Below, piece after piece: positions 1-7,577 of a stretch of 22,678 bases of DNA (position 1 is its first letter; each line of letters starts with the position of its first letter). Position numbers and translations under genes: made by a program. Under the pieces are notes generated by a model, which was given only the letters and a program-made list of their open reading frames with translations, made no database searches and had not been told where the DNA came from. The stretch comes from a virus, in IMG/VR virus record IMGVR_UViG_3300045741_000305, positions 1 to 22,678 of that record, one strand, 5' to 3'.

Positions 1-2127
1 ACCGTGACCAAGGCGCGCGTGGAGAAAGCGCGGCGCAAGGTCGCGCTGATGAACTGGCAGCTTCGCACCCAGATCCCTGAGTTCCGTCCTGAGCTGGAGC
101 AGTGTCTCGTCCAGACGGGACTCGCCGGCTCGCAGTTCATGTACATGGTCTGGGACGAGCGCAAGCGCCGGCCCACTGCCACGTACTGGCCGGGCGAGAA
201 AGTGATCATGCCCTCAGGGGCGAGCAGCGCACTCACGGCTGAGCGGCTCACGCAGATCGAGACCATCAGCCAGCGCACCTACGAGCAGCGGGTTGAAACC
301 GGCTACTACATCGATCCGGCGGATTCTGCTCCCGCGAACCAGCCCGATCAGTCCTCAGCCGAGAAGGCCGCGGCCAAGGTGGAGGGTGTCAAGGAGCCCG
401 ACCAGAATCTCGATGGGCTGCGCGAGATCTGGCGCGTGTACACCGAGCTGGAGCTGGATGAGGATCCGGAAACCAAAGGCGAGCTGGCCCCCTACATCAT
501 CGAGATGACCAAGGAGGGGGGCGAAGTGAAGCGCGTGGTGCGCAACTGGGAGGAGAAGGACGAGCAGCGTGCGCAGATGGCGTGGCTGATCGAGTTCCCC
601 TTCCTTCCGTGGCGCGGTGCGCTCTCGGTGGGCTTGGGCCATATCATCGGTGGGCTCTCCGGGGCAGCGACGGGTGCATTGCGGGCACTGCTCGACAGTG
701 CGCACATCAACAACTTCCCGGCCGCACTCAAGCTCAAGGGCGCGAACGCCTCGGGCCAGAGCAAGCAGGTCGATGTGGGCACGCTCGTGGAGATCGAGGG
801 TGGCATCACGCAGATGGATCAGGACATCCGCAAGCTCGTGATGGCCTTCCCCTACAACCCGCCGAGCGCCGTGCTCTTCCAGCTGCTCGGATTCTTGGGC
901 GAGGAGGCCGAAGCGGTCGTCCAGACCACGCTCAAGAACCTGCAGGAAGCGGCTAGCTCAAACCTCCCGGTCGGCACCACGCTCGCGCTGATCGAGCAGG
1001 GCATGAAGGTGATGGCCGGCATTCACCTGCGGCTCTTGAATGCCATGACGCAGCTCATCGGCGTGCTGCATCGGATCGACCGGCTCTACATCACGGATGC
1101 CGAGATCAAGGACGACACGGGCGAAGTGCTCGCCAGTCGCGAGGACTTCAACGGCCCGATCGATGTGATCCCGGTCGCTGATCCGAACATCTTCTCGGAC
1201 GCGCAGCGCTTTGCGCAGATGCAGATCGTCGCCGATCGGGCCATGCAGCTGCCGCAGATCTACGATCAGCGCAAGGTCGAGGAGCTGATCCTTGAGCGCA
1301 CGCGCATCCCCGATGCCAAGAACCTGTTGGTGCCACTGGCCACCCCGCAGCCCGACAATGCCGTGAACGAGAACGCTGCGATGTCCATGGGCCGCCCGGT
1401 CGCTGCATTCCCTGAGCAGGATCATCTGGCGCACCTGCAGGTCCACTTCAACTATTTCGAGTCCCCGGTGCTGGGATCCTTGCCCATCATTGCCAAGAAG
1501 TTCGTCCCCTCGCTCCTCGATCACATGGTGCAACATCTGGCGCTGTGGTATGTGGAGGCGATCTATGAGGGCGGCAATCAGGCAACGCAGCAACTGGGGC
1601 ACGAGTTGAGTGATCTGATGCACCCGAAGGACACTGGGGCGAGCGCAGAGCTGGATCGGTTACTTGCAACCTTAAGTCCGCACGTCACGGCTGAGGCACA
1701 GAAGATATTCCAACGTGTCCCAGAGATTATCCAGCGTGCGCAGGCGTTGATGCAGCAGCTCTCGCCCCAGCCTCCACCGGACACTTCCATGGCTGCCGCG
1801 GCGCTCTCGGCGCAGACCGCTACTGCGATTGCCGACAAGAACGCGCAGACCAAGGTGGTCGACATCCAGTCTCGCACCCAGCTTGGGCATGCCAAGATCG
1901 CCTCGGACCAGCAGACCGCGGCCCAGAAGCTGCAGGCCGCCATGGCGCAGCAAGCGAAGAAGGACGAGGATCAGGCGCAGATGCAAGCGCGCGAGCAGGC
2001 GAGCCGCGAGGCCATGAACGTCGAGGACAACGAGACTGCGCTCACCATCAGCGCAGCTGACATCGCAGCGGGCAAGAAAAGCCCGCTCTCCACAGGCCAC
2101 GGACTTTCAGGAGAGAAAACGACATGA
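1..2127 (+). CDS. Portal protein, 5'-truncated
   Basis: This is the dodecameric head vertex protein through which DNA is packaged and ejected. The reading frame is open from base 1 with no stop, so the gene begins before the window; the GTG at base 4 is probably internal. At least 707 residues are present. Features typical of large podo-type portals are visible: an early segment reading MNWQLRTQIPEFRPELEQ, the GSQFMYMVWDERKRRPT strand, and a Gly/Ala-rich helical segment GLGHIIGGLSGAATGAL (about residues 209-225) ahead of INNFPAALKLKG. The last 130 residues are Ala/Gln-rich and probably coiled coil, like the helical barrel or crown of large portals. It is first in a co-directional head operon and overlaps the next ATG by 4 nt. 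The family call rests on remembered motif style and on position ahead of scaffold and capsid genes. Confidence 0.85.
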   Translation, partial: TVTKARVEKARRKVALMNWQLRTQIPEFRPELEQCLVQTGLAGSQFMYMVWDERKRRPTATYWPGEKVIMPSGASSALTAERLTQIETISQRTYEQRVETGYYIDPADSAPANQPDQSSAEKAAAKVEGVKEPDQNLDGLREIWRVYTELELDEDPETKGELAPYIIEMTKEGGEVKRVVRNWEEKDEQRAQMAWLIEFPFLPWRGALSVGLGHIIGGLSGAATGALRALLDSAHINNFPAALKLKGANASGQSKQVDVGTLVEIEGGITQMDQDIRKLVMAFPYNPPSAVLFQLLGFLGEEAEAVVQTTLKNLQEAASSNLPVGTTLALIEQGMKVMAGIHLRLLNAMTQLIGVLHRIDRLYITDAEIKDDTGEVLASREDFNGPIDVIPVADPNIFSDAQRFAQMQIVADRAMQLPQIYDQRKVEELILERTRIPDAKNLLVPLATPQPDNAVNENAAMSMGRPVAAFPEQDHLAHLQVHFNYFESPVLGSLPIIAKKFVPSLLDHMVQHLALWYVEAIYEGGNQATQQLGHELSDLMHPKDTGASAELDRLLATLSPHVTAEAQKIFQRVPEIIQRAQALMQQLSPQPPPDTSMAAAALSAQTATAIADKNAQTKVVDIQSRTQLGHAKIASDQQTAAQKLQAAMAQQAKKDEDQAQMQAREQASREAMNVEDNETALTISAADIAAGKKSPLSTGHGLSGEKTT

Positions 2128-2327
2128 GCAAGCACCACGGGCATTCGGATATGCACGCCCATCATCCCGCCAGCCACCATGGCGGCCATAAGACCTTGGA
2201 ACACATGCATCCGGCCCATGAGGCGGCCCACAGCGGCGGCCACAAGAGCATGGAACATCACGCTCGCGGCGGCTCGGCGCACGCCGATGGGTGTCGCTGT
2301 TCCAAGTGCAAGGGCGGCCGCGTTTAG
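2124..2327 (+). CDS. Histidine-rich small protein with CxCxxC tail
   Basis: This 67-residue protein contains 17 histidines (a quarter of the chain) and ends with C57-x-C59-x-x-C62 in a Lys/Gly/Arg-rich tail. An internal duplication is visible: GGHKTLEH (20-27) and GGHKSMEH (38-45), each followed by more His. The composition predicts binding of transition metals such as Zn, Ni or Co, but no known domain is recognised. The ATG overlaps the portal stop (ATGA), and AGGAGAG lies about 8 nt upstream, so the start and expression look real. Its place between portal and scaffold suggests a head-associated or assembly role; this is inference. There is no signal peptide or membrane segment. The HARGGSA segment resembles the RGG motifs of the next gene and of the gene at 15479. 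Confidence 0.75.
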   Translation: MSKHHGHSDMHAHHPASHHGGHKTLEHMHPAHEAAHSGGHKSMEHHARGGSAHADGCRCSKCKGGRV

Positions 2328-2348
2328 TTCAACAGGAGCACGATCGAC

Positions 2349-2624
2349 ATGGCTACAGAATCAGGTTTGAGACAGCACTACAAGCTCGCCATTGGGCAGG
2401 GCCTGCAGGGCGCGGCTAGCGGTCCGGGCAATCGCACCGGCAAGTACGCACGCGGCGGCAAGGTGAGCGTGCCCGGGAAGCTTGGCATCAAGGGTTACAC
2501 CAAGGGTGTGCCGACCTCTGCGGCCAAGAATGTGGGCACGGTGAAGACCACGACTGTTTCGCGCGGCAGCAAAGCGCGCGGATTTGACGTGCATGGGCCG
2601 GGCGGCAAGAATCGCAACGTCTGA
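2349..2624 (+). CDS. Small basic glycine-rich phage protein
   Basis: The product is 91 residues, strongly basic, rich in Gly, Lys, Arg, Thr and Val, and almost free of acidic residues. It contains YARGGKVSVPGK around residues 33-44 and ends GGKNRNV. No catalytic motif, membrane span or signal peptide is seen. AGGAG sits about 13 nt before the ATG, and the stop overlaps the next start (TGATG). Such a charge profile would suit binding to DNA or to an acidic capsid or scaffold surface, but that is inference. It shares the RGGK/RGGA signature with the gene at 15479. Function unknown. Confidence 0.65.
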   Translation: MATESGLRQHYKLAIGQGLQGAASGPGNRTGKYARGGKVSVPGKLGIKGYTKGVPTSAAKNVGTVKTTTVSRGSKARGFDVHGPGGKNRNV

Positions 2625-2812
2625 TGGATGAGCGCAAGTACCTCACGGCTCTCATCGATCGGCAGCGTGAGCTTGCGATCGGAGCGATCGAGCAGCCGAC
2701 GGGACTGGATGCGTATCATTACGGATATGCAGCCGGGGTGTTCCGTGGTATGAGCGCCGCGATAGAGTTGCTCAAGCAGCAGTTGCGCGACGAGAAGGAG
2801 AAGGATCTGTGA
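2624..2812 (+). CDS. Small hypothetical protein, 62 aa
   Basis: This is a short, mostly helical protein. The N-terminal half contains MDERKYLTALIDRQREL, the middle a Tyr/Gly stretch (YHYGYAAGVFRGM), and the end a charged helix LLKQQLRDEKEKDL. The start shares one base with the preceding stop (TGATG) and has no clear Shine-Dalgarno, so translation is probably coupled. The stop overlaps the GTG start of the co-chaperonin-like gene. I do not recognise a family. The Y-x-Y-G-x-x-x-G-x-F-R-G-M pattern looks like small phage proteins found near head genes, which is only an impression. Confidence 0.55.
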   Translation: MDERKYLTALIDRQRELAIGAIEQPTGLDAYHYGYAAGVFRGMSAAIELLKQQLRDEKEKDL

Positions 2813-3240
2813 GCGGAGTGTCCAAGCTGATCGTGCCCCCTGAGCGCAATGCGCTGGAGGAGGCCTTCCCGAAAGCCGATCCGGGCCTGATGCCCCTCGG
2901 TGCGCGGGTGCTGGTGCAGCTCAAGGCCCCCAAGCGCAAGAGCAAGGGCGGGATCGCTCTGGTGAGCGAGACGCAGGAGACCGAGCAGTGGAACACGCAG
3001 GTCGGGCGCGTTATCGCCCTTGGCCCGGTGGCTTTCCACAACCGCGACACGCTCGCCCCGTGGCCTGAGGGCCGCTGGTGCCAAGCGGGCGACTTCGTGC
3101 GCGTACCCAAGTACGGTGGCGATCGCTGGCAGGTGAGGCTGCCCGATTCGGAGGAGGTCGCATTGTTTTGCTTGTTCAAGGACCTTGACATCATCGGCCA
3201 GATCACGGGCGATCCGCTCGCGGTCATAGCCTTTATCTGA
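2809..3240 (+). CDS. GroES-like co-chaperonin (phage Cpn10)
   Basis: The 143-residue product resembles GroES/Cpn10, the lid that caps GroEL during folding. Visible signs are PLGARVLVQL (29-38), matching the first Cpn10 strand (RPLxDRVxV); a mobile-loop-like KSKGGIALVSETQ (44-56) whose I49-A50-L51 matches the I/V-x-L tripeptide that docks to GroEL; GRVIALGP (66-73), matching GEVLAVG; and a later GDFVRVPKYGG segment like GDxVxF. It is longer than GroES (about 97 residues), with a 28-residue N-terminal extension and an enlarged roof region, as in phage versions such as T4 gp31. It lies two genes after the histidine-rich gene and just before the scaffold, fitting a role in capsid protein folding with host GroEL. 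No groEL is in the window. The GTG start overlaps the upstream stop and is preceded by AAGGAG. Confidence 0.75.
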   Translation: MSGVSKLIVPPERNALEEAFPKADPGLMPLGARVLVQLKAPKRKSKGGIALVSETQETEQWNTQVGRVIALGPVAFHNRDTLAPWPEGRWCQAGDFVRVPKYGGDRWQVRLPDSEEVALFCLFKDLDIIGQITGDPLAVIAFI

Positions 3241-3253
3241 CAGGGGTAAGACC

Positions 3254-4258
3254 ATGGCGCTGAAGGACGAAGACGACAAGGACGAGAAGGCTGAGCAGCT
3301 GAGCATCCTCGAAGACCATCCCGAAGCGGGTGGTGAGGTGGTGGCGGTCGAGCCTGAGAAGGCGCGTGCCGAGCCGGTCGCTGACGAGCGCATGGCGCAG
3401 TCCGAAGAGGACGACGAGCCTGATCATCCCGGCGTCTCAGATGCTGAGCGGGAGGCGCGGCGTCTGGAAAGGCGGGCGCGCAAGGATCGTGAGAAGGCCG
3501 CGCGCGATCGCAACAAGCGCGAGCTGGAATTCCTCCGTAAGCGCAACGAAGATCTGGAGCGGCGCTTCTCCAGCTACGAGCAGCGGCAGGTGCGGAGCGA
3601 AGCGGCGATCATCGACGATCGGGTGGCGCAGATCGATGCTCACATCCAGCAGGCCGAAGAGGTCCATGCCCTCGCCATCAGCAAGGCGCAGGGTGCCGAT
3701 GCGGTTGAAGCGCAGCGCATCCGTGACCAGCTCATACAGCAGAAGAACCAGCTGCTCTACAGCAAGCAGCAGATCGCCGCGGCCGCGCAGGCTGGACTGC
3801 AGCAGCAGCAACAGCAACAGCAATCAGCCCCGGAGCCCGTCTCGCAGGACCTGCTGCGCCACGCCAGTGAGTGGCAGAGAAAGAATTCGTGGTATAAGCC
3901 TGACAAGAGCGATCAGGACTCGATGGTGACCGGTGCGATCGATGATCGCTTGGTGGCCGAAGGGTTCGATCCGGAAACTGAGGAATACTGGGATGAGCTT
4001 ACCAATCGGGTCAAGCAGGTACTCCCGCACCGCTTTCAGGGCAACGGGCAAGGCGAGCGGCGTGAAAGTCGCGGCCCGGCCATGGCCAATGGAGGCCGGA
4101 GCGAGCGTGCGTTGCGTCCCGGTGAGGTGTACGTGAGCCCGGATCGCAAACAGGCGATGATCGATGCGGGGGTGTGGGATGACCCGAAGCTCCGTACCCG
4201 CTACCTGAAACGCTATCAGCAATATGATCGGGAGCACGCCAATGACAGGCGTGCCTAG
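3254..4258 (+). CDS. Scaffold-like head assembly protein
   Basis: The 334-residue product is highly charged. It has an acidic N-terminus (DEDDKDEKAEQ), a long Arg/Lys/Glu-rich helical region around residues 60-180 predicted to form coiled coil, eight consecutive glutamines (183-190), and a more ordered C-terminal part with WQRKNSWYKPDKSD followed by LVAEGFDPETEEYWDEL. The W-x-x-x-N-x-W-(F/Y) and EGxxPxTxEY(W/Y) patterns are what I associate with putative scaffold proteins of phages with large portals. Position between portal and major capsid genes supports this. Scaffolds act transiently inside the procapsid. No protease motif is evident. GGGGTAAG precedes the ATG. Moderately confident in the role, not in a specific family. 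Confidence 0.6.
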   Translation: MALKDEDDKDEKAEQLSILEDHPEAGGEVVAVEPEKARAEPVADERMAQSEEDDEPDHPGVSDAEREARRLERRARKDREKAARDRNKRELEFLRKRNEDLERRFSSYEQRQVRSEAAIIDDRVAQIDAHIQQAEEVHALAISKAQGADAVEAQRIRDQLIQQKNQLLYSKQQIAAAAQAGLQQQQQQQQSAPEPVSQDLLRHASEWQRKNSWYKPDKSDQDSMVTGAIDDRLVAEGFDPETEEYWDELTNRVKQVLPHRFQGNGQGERRESRGPAMANGGRSERALRPGEVYVSPDRKQAMIDAGVWDDPKLRTRYLKRYQQYDREHANDRRA

Positions 4259-4280
4259 TCGCTGCAAGGAGTGACTGAAC

Positions 4281-4811
4281 ATGAGTATTCGTGACGAACG
4301 TCTGAGCCGCACGGGCGAGAACCGCAAGGAGCGCGAAAGCGCTGACAGGCCGGTGACGCAGGATCGTGAGCTTACCGATGGGCAGCGCTTGGATATGTTG
4401 CGCAGCCAGTTCTTCCAAGTTGCCTTACCAGACCTGCCCCCGATTGCGGGCTACCATGTGTGCTGGTTGACCACCACCAATCCTCGTGACCCGATCCACG
4501 GACGTATGAGACTCGGTTATGAGCCGATCAAGGCCTCAGACGTTCCCGGTTGGGAGCACGCCGGAGTGAAATCCGGTGAATGGGAAGGGTGCGTGGGCGT
4601 CAACGAGATGCTGGCCTTCAAACTTCCAATCCATCTGTACCAGATGTACATGCAGGAGGCGCACCACGATGCGCCCATGCGCGAGGAAGAGAAGCTCAGT
4701 GCCGCACTGGATGTGATCCGCGAACAGGCTGAGCGCAAAGGCGCTCGTGTGGAAGCAGGTGATGGGACCGAGGAGCTTGGAACCGCGAGGCCGGTTCCGA
4801 TGTTCGACTAA
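4281..4811 (+). CDS. Conserved-looking pre-capsid phage protein
   Basis: This 176-residue protein lies between scaffold and decoration/capsid genes. After a charged, probably disordered N-terminus comes a compact core: IAGYHVCWLTTTNPRDPI, then RMRLGYEPIKASDVPGW, EWEGCVGVNEMLAFKLP and a helix LYQMYMQEAHHDAP. I recall similar sequences (CWLsTtNpxDxi, GYxPvkaxevPG, NEMlLfKip) as unnamed proteins directly upstream of capsid genes in tailed phages, so it is likely conserved, but no biochemical role is known to me. The last 40 residues are helical and charged. AAGGAG lies about 10 nt before the ATG. It could be a minor capsid or assembly factor; that is inference from position. Confidence 0.6.
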   Translation: MSIRDERLSRTGENRKERESADRPVTQDRELTDGQRLDMLRSQFFQVALPDLPPIAGYHVCWLTTTNPRDPIHGRMRLGYEPIKASDVPGWEHAGVKSGEWEGCVGVNEMLAFKLPIHLYQMYMQEAHHDAPMREEEKLSAALDVIREQAERKGARVEAGDGTEELGTARPVPMFD

Positions 4812-4872
4812 AGGAAACAGGAATCGAGCGCTCGCATGCTGAACAACCATACCAACTTAGGAGTTCCAAAGC

Positions 4873-5463
4873 ATGAGCGCAACAGCAGCTCCGTTTGGGC
4901 TTCGGCCTGTTTATCACATGGGCGGCGGAATCATCCGGCCGGTCCAGCAGACGATCCCAAGCGGCTACGGTGCTAATATCTACCAGTACAGTCCGGTCGG
5001 CCTGACTGCCTCGGGCGTCGTCGCCCTTGCAGCCGCAGGCGGATCCGGAGCGACTGGTGCATGTGGTGTCTTCATGGGGTGCGAGTTCACCGACGTCTCG
5101 GGACGCCGGCAGTATCGCAACATGTGGCCCACGGGTACGGTGGCAGCCGATGCCATCGCGTACATCACGATGGATCCGCAGATCGCCTACGAGGTGCAGG
5201 CCGATGGTGTCGCCACCATTCCGGCCCTCACCGAGATCTCGGCCGGCTACAACTGGACGGCGAACGGGACCTCCAACGGAAATACCACGACGGGCATTTC
5301 CACGGTGGCGTTGTCGGGAACTACCATCTCGACTTCAGCGGCGAAAGACATGCAGGTGGTTGATATTGCCCGCTATGTCGATAACGCATTCGGGGATACC
5401 TATCCCATCGTTATCGTCAGGCTCGGCAACCATCAGTTCATCAGCTCGCCAGTCGCCTTCTAA
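4873..5463 (+). CDS. Probable capsid decoration protein
   Basis: The product has 196 residues, starts MSATAAPFGLRPVYH, and is rich in Gly, Ala, Thr and Ser with alternating beta-type segments. Segments such as GACGVFMGCEFTDVSGRRQYRNMWP and AYITMDPQIAYEVQADG resemble small proteins encoded immediately before the capsid gene in several tailed phages, which I take to be head decoration or stabilising proteins. No enzymatic motif or membrane segment is visible. TTAGGAG lies about 11 nt before the ATG, and the 61-nt leader contains a 10-bp palindrome, CGAGCGCTCG (4825-4834), of uncertain meaning. The strong ribosome binding site and position next to the capsid gene fit a high-copy virion component. 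Role is inferred from context. Confidence 0.6.
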   Translation: MSATAAPFGLRPVYHMGGGIIRPVQQTIPSGYGANIYQYSPVGLTASGVVALAAAGGSGATGACGVFMGCEFTDVSGRRQYRNMWPTGTVAADAIAYITMDPQIAYEVQADGVATIPALTEISAGYNWTANGTSNGNTTTGISTVALSGTTISTSAAKDMQVVDIARYVDNAFGDTYPIVIVRLGNHQFISSPVAF

Positions 5464-5479
5464 CCGGGAGTAACTACAA

Positions 5480-6400
5480 ATGGCAATGCCAATGCGCAGT
5501 ACAGACTTCCGGTCAGTCGTCGAACCGATCCTGAACGAAGTCTTTGATGGTGTTTATGACCAGCGTGCGGACGAATGGAAGACGGTCTTCCGGGAGTTCA
5601 ACGGTACGCCGCGTGCGTATCACGAGGAGCCCGTGCTGTACGGCTTCGGCGCTGCTCCGGAGTTGCCGGACGGCACAGCAGTCACCTACCAGAGTGGTGG
5701 CGTGCTGTTCATCTACCGCTACGTGTACAAGGTCTATGGCCTCGCGTTTGCGCTGACCAAGGTGCTGGTGGAGGACGGCGATCACATCAAGATCGGCACG
5801 ACCTACGCGAAGCATCTGGCACAGTCGCTGATCGAGACCAAGGAAACCCTGTGCGCCAACATCCTGAACCGTGCGTTCAACACCAACTACACCTTCGGCG
5901 ATGGCAAGGCGTTCAACGTCTCTGACCATCCCTTGGCTCCGGTGGGTGGCACGGCCAGCAACGTGCTCACGACGGCTGCGAATCTCTCGCAGACTTCGCT
6001 TGAGCAGATGCTGGTGCAGATCAGGAACGCGGTGGACAACAACGGCAAGCGCATTCGCCTGACCCCCAAGCAGATCGTGACGGGGCCGAGCAATGTGTTT
6101 CAGGCCGAAGTGCTCCTCAAGAGCGTGTTGCGGGCCGGTACGGCCAACAACGACATCAACCCGATCAAGTCGATGGGGTTGCTGTCTGAAGGGCAGGCGA
6201 ACCTCTCGCGTATCACGAGCAGCACCGCATGGTGGGTGCAGACGGATGCGCCGGAGGGTCTGAAGGTAGCGGTGCGCCGCGGGCTTGAGAAGAGCATGGA
6301 AGGTGACTTCGAAACCGACTCCATGCGCTACAAGAGCACCGAGCGTTATGCGCCGGGCCTGACCGACTGGCGTGCCACTTACGGCACACCGGGCGTCTGA
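5480..6400 (+). CDS. Major capsid protein (Mu gpT-like / HK97-type)
   Basis: The 306-residue product forms the head shell. It has the order of signatures I associate with Mu gpT-like head proteins: an N-terminal helix ending VYDQRADEWKTVF; the FREFNGTPRAYHEEPVLYGFGAAP segment; YRYVYKVYGLAFALTKVLVEDGD (the E-loop/spine side); AQSLIETKETLCANILNRAF; a GDGKAFNVSDHPL motif; the TPKQIVTGPSNVFQAEVLL core; and WWVQTDAPEGLKVAVRRG near the C-terminus. The ending ERYAPGLTDWRATYG is also typical. It starts 16 nt after the decoration gene with GGGAG upstream. A strong GC-rich hairpin follows the stop, consistent with a separately abundant transcript. Confidence 0.85.
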   Translation: MAMPMRSTDFRSVVEPILNEVFDGVYDQRADEWKTVFREFNGTPRAYHEEPVLYGFGAAPELPDGTAVTYQSGGVLFIYRYVYKVYGLAFALTKVLVEDGDHIKIGTTYAKHLAQSLIETKETLCANILNRAFNTNYTFGDGKAFNVSDHPLAPVGGTASNVLTTAANLSQTSLEQMLVQIRNAVDNNGKRIRLTPKQIVTGPSNVFQAEVLLKSVLRAGTANNDINPIKSMGLLSEGQANLSRITSSTAWWVQTDAPEGLKVAVRRGLEKSMEGDFETDSMRYKSTERYAPGLTDWRATYGTPGV

Positions 6401-6415
6401 GCAGCTGATGGAAGT

Positions 6416-6443
6416 GGCCCGGGGGGTTCATGCCCCTCGGGCC
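6416..6443 (+). terminator. Hairpin after the capsid gene
   Basis: An 11-bp inverted repeat (6416-6426 with 6433-6443) has a single G-T wobble and a six-base loop, TTCATG. It begins 15 nt after the capsid stop and lies in the 89-nt gap before the next gene. The following bases are TCCTTGA, not a run of T, so it is not a canonical intrinsic terminator. It may act as a weak terminator, or as an RNA 3'-end stabiliser that keeps capsid mRNA abundant relative to downstream genes. The structure is directly visible; the function is inferred. Confidence 0.5.
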
Positions 6444-6489
6444 TCCTTGAAGCAAGCGGGTTTCCACTCTTTCATGGGAGTTCACTTCA

Positions 6490-7230
6490 ATGCCACAGTA
6501 TGATGATGACCTGTATCTGGGCACAGCCGTCGCAGGCGGCGGCCCTGTCCCCCTTTCCCCCACGCGCATGGACCATGGACTGGGTCCTCTCGGCCGCGTC
6601 TACGTATTCGATGTCGTGCCCCTCACGCTGCAGGCAGCCGGGCTCGCCTCTTCCCAGAACCCGGGATCAGGCGGATCCTTCACCCTGACTGCTGGAACGG
6701 GTGTGACTTCACGCCAGCGTGGAGACGGCACGACGGAGTACGTGCTCGATGTTCCGCGGTGCGTGACGATCACGGCAACCGGTGCCAACTCGGCAACCTA
6801 CAAGGTCTTCGGCTACGACCAGTACAACCAGCCGATGACGCAGCTGCTGGCTGCCCCGTCCACCTCGACGGTGGCGACGACCAAGGCGTTCAAGACTGTG
6901 ACGGCGATCACAAACCAGAACGCGACCGCGGGCACCAATGGCCTGACCTGCGGGTTCAACGACAAGATCGGCGTGCCTGTAGCCGTGAGCGATCAGACCT
7001 ATCTGGTGCGCGTGGGCTGGAATGACGCGCAGGCCGATGCCGCCGGTACGTTTGTCAAAGCGGACGCCACGAGCCCGGCCACGGCCTCGACCACCGACGT
7101 GCGCGGCTGCTACACGCCGGCTTCTGCAGCGGATGGGACCAAGCGCTTGGTGATCGTGATTGCCACGCCGGCCATTGCCGCTGGACCAAACGCGACACGG
7201 GTGGGTGCGTTTGGTGTGACACAGGTGTAA
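6490..7230 (+). CDS. Structural protein after capsid, unknown role
   Basis: The product is 246 residues, rich in Thr, Ala, Gly, Val and Ser, with predicted beta strands throughout. It begins MPQYDDDLYLGTAV and has a proline-containing segment GPVPLSPTRMDHGLGPLGRVYVFDVVPL. The rest (TITATGANSATYKVFGYDQYNQPMTQ and similar) looks like an all-beta sandwich. No catalytic residues, signal peptide or membrane segments are evident. It directly follows the capsid gene across a hairpin and has its own GGGAG site. Plausible roles are head decoration, head-completion or minor virion protein, but the sequence does not decide among them. Confidence 0.6.
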   Translation: MPQYDDDLYLGTAVAGGGPVPLSPTRMDHGLGPLGRVYVFDVVPLTLQAAGLASSQNPGSGGSFTLTAGTGVTSRQRGDGTTEYVLDVPRCVTITATGANSATYKVFGYDQYNQPMTQLLAAPSTSTVATTKAFKTVTAITNQNATAGTNGLTCGFNDKIGVPVAVSDQTYLVRVGWNDAQADAAGTFVKADATSPATASTTDVRGCYTPASAADGTKRLVIVIATPAIAAGPNATRVGAFGVTQV

Positions 7231-7235
7231 GTGTC

Positions 7236-7565
7236 ATGCGCGCCACTACCATCAGCCAGACCGGGACAGGTCGCCCCACGGCAGTTGTGATCGTGGATCG
7301 CTACACCTCTCCCACCGCCATCGCGGTCGGTTGTATTGCCAGCGGCACCGTGACCTACACAGTGCAGCACACGTACGATGATCCGTTCGCGACGGGCTTC
7401 ACGGCAGCAGGGGCGACGTGGTTCGATCATTCCACGATCGCTTCCAAGGCCAATGTCAATGCGGATGGTAACTACGCCTTCCCGCCCAGAGCGATTAGCG
7501 TGAGCGTCGCTTCTGGGACCGGGACCGTCACGGTTACCGTCAATCAGGCCGGCACGGGCCAATAA
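7236..7565 (+). CDS. Small beta-rich structural protein
   Basis: This 109-residue protein starts 6 nt after the preceding stop with only a weak AGGTG as ribosome binding site, suggesting coupling. Its sequence (TAVVIVDRYTSPTAIAVGC, GTVTYTVQHTYDDPF, TVTVTVNQAGTG) alternates hydrophobic and polar residues as in a beta sandwich. I recall small phage proteins with a QHTxDDPF-like segment in structural operons, but no defined function. It probably acts with the 246-residue neighbour as a virion component. Alternative roles cannot be excluded. Confidence 0.55.
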   Translation: MRATTISQTGTGRPTAVVIVDRYTSPTAIAVGCIASGTVTYTVQHTYDDPFATGFTAAGATWFDHSTIASKANVNADGNYAFPPRAISVSVASGTGTVTVTVNQAGTGQ

Positions 7566-7577
7566 GGAGCACAGCCC

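Noticed and set aside
3800-3823. Polyglutamine run as a sign of a coding error or unstable repeat
   Set aside because: The run mixes CAG and CAA codons, lies in an intact frame, and is plausible as a flexible linker in a scaffold-like protein.
3330-3929. 199-codon frame overlapping the scaffold-like gene on the same strand
   Set aside because: It is Arg/Ser-rich, as expected from an out-of-frame reading of high-GC DNA, and it has no independent start signal.
4825-4834. CGAGCGCTCG palindrome ahead of the decoration gene
   Set aside because: A 10-base perfect palindrome without loop or promoter nearby can occur by chance in high-GC DNA; no second copy was noticed.
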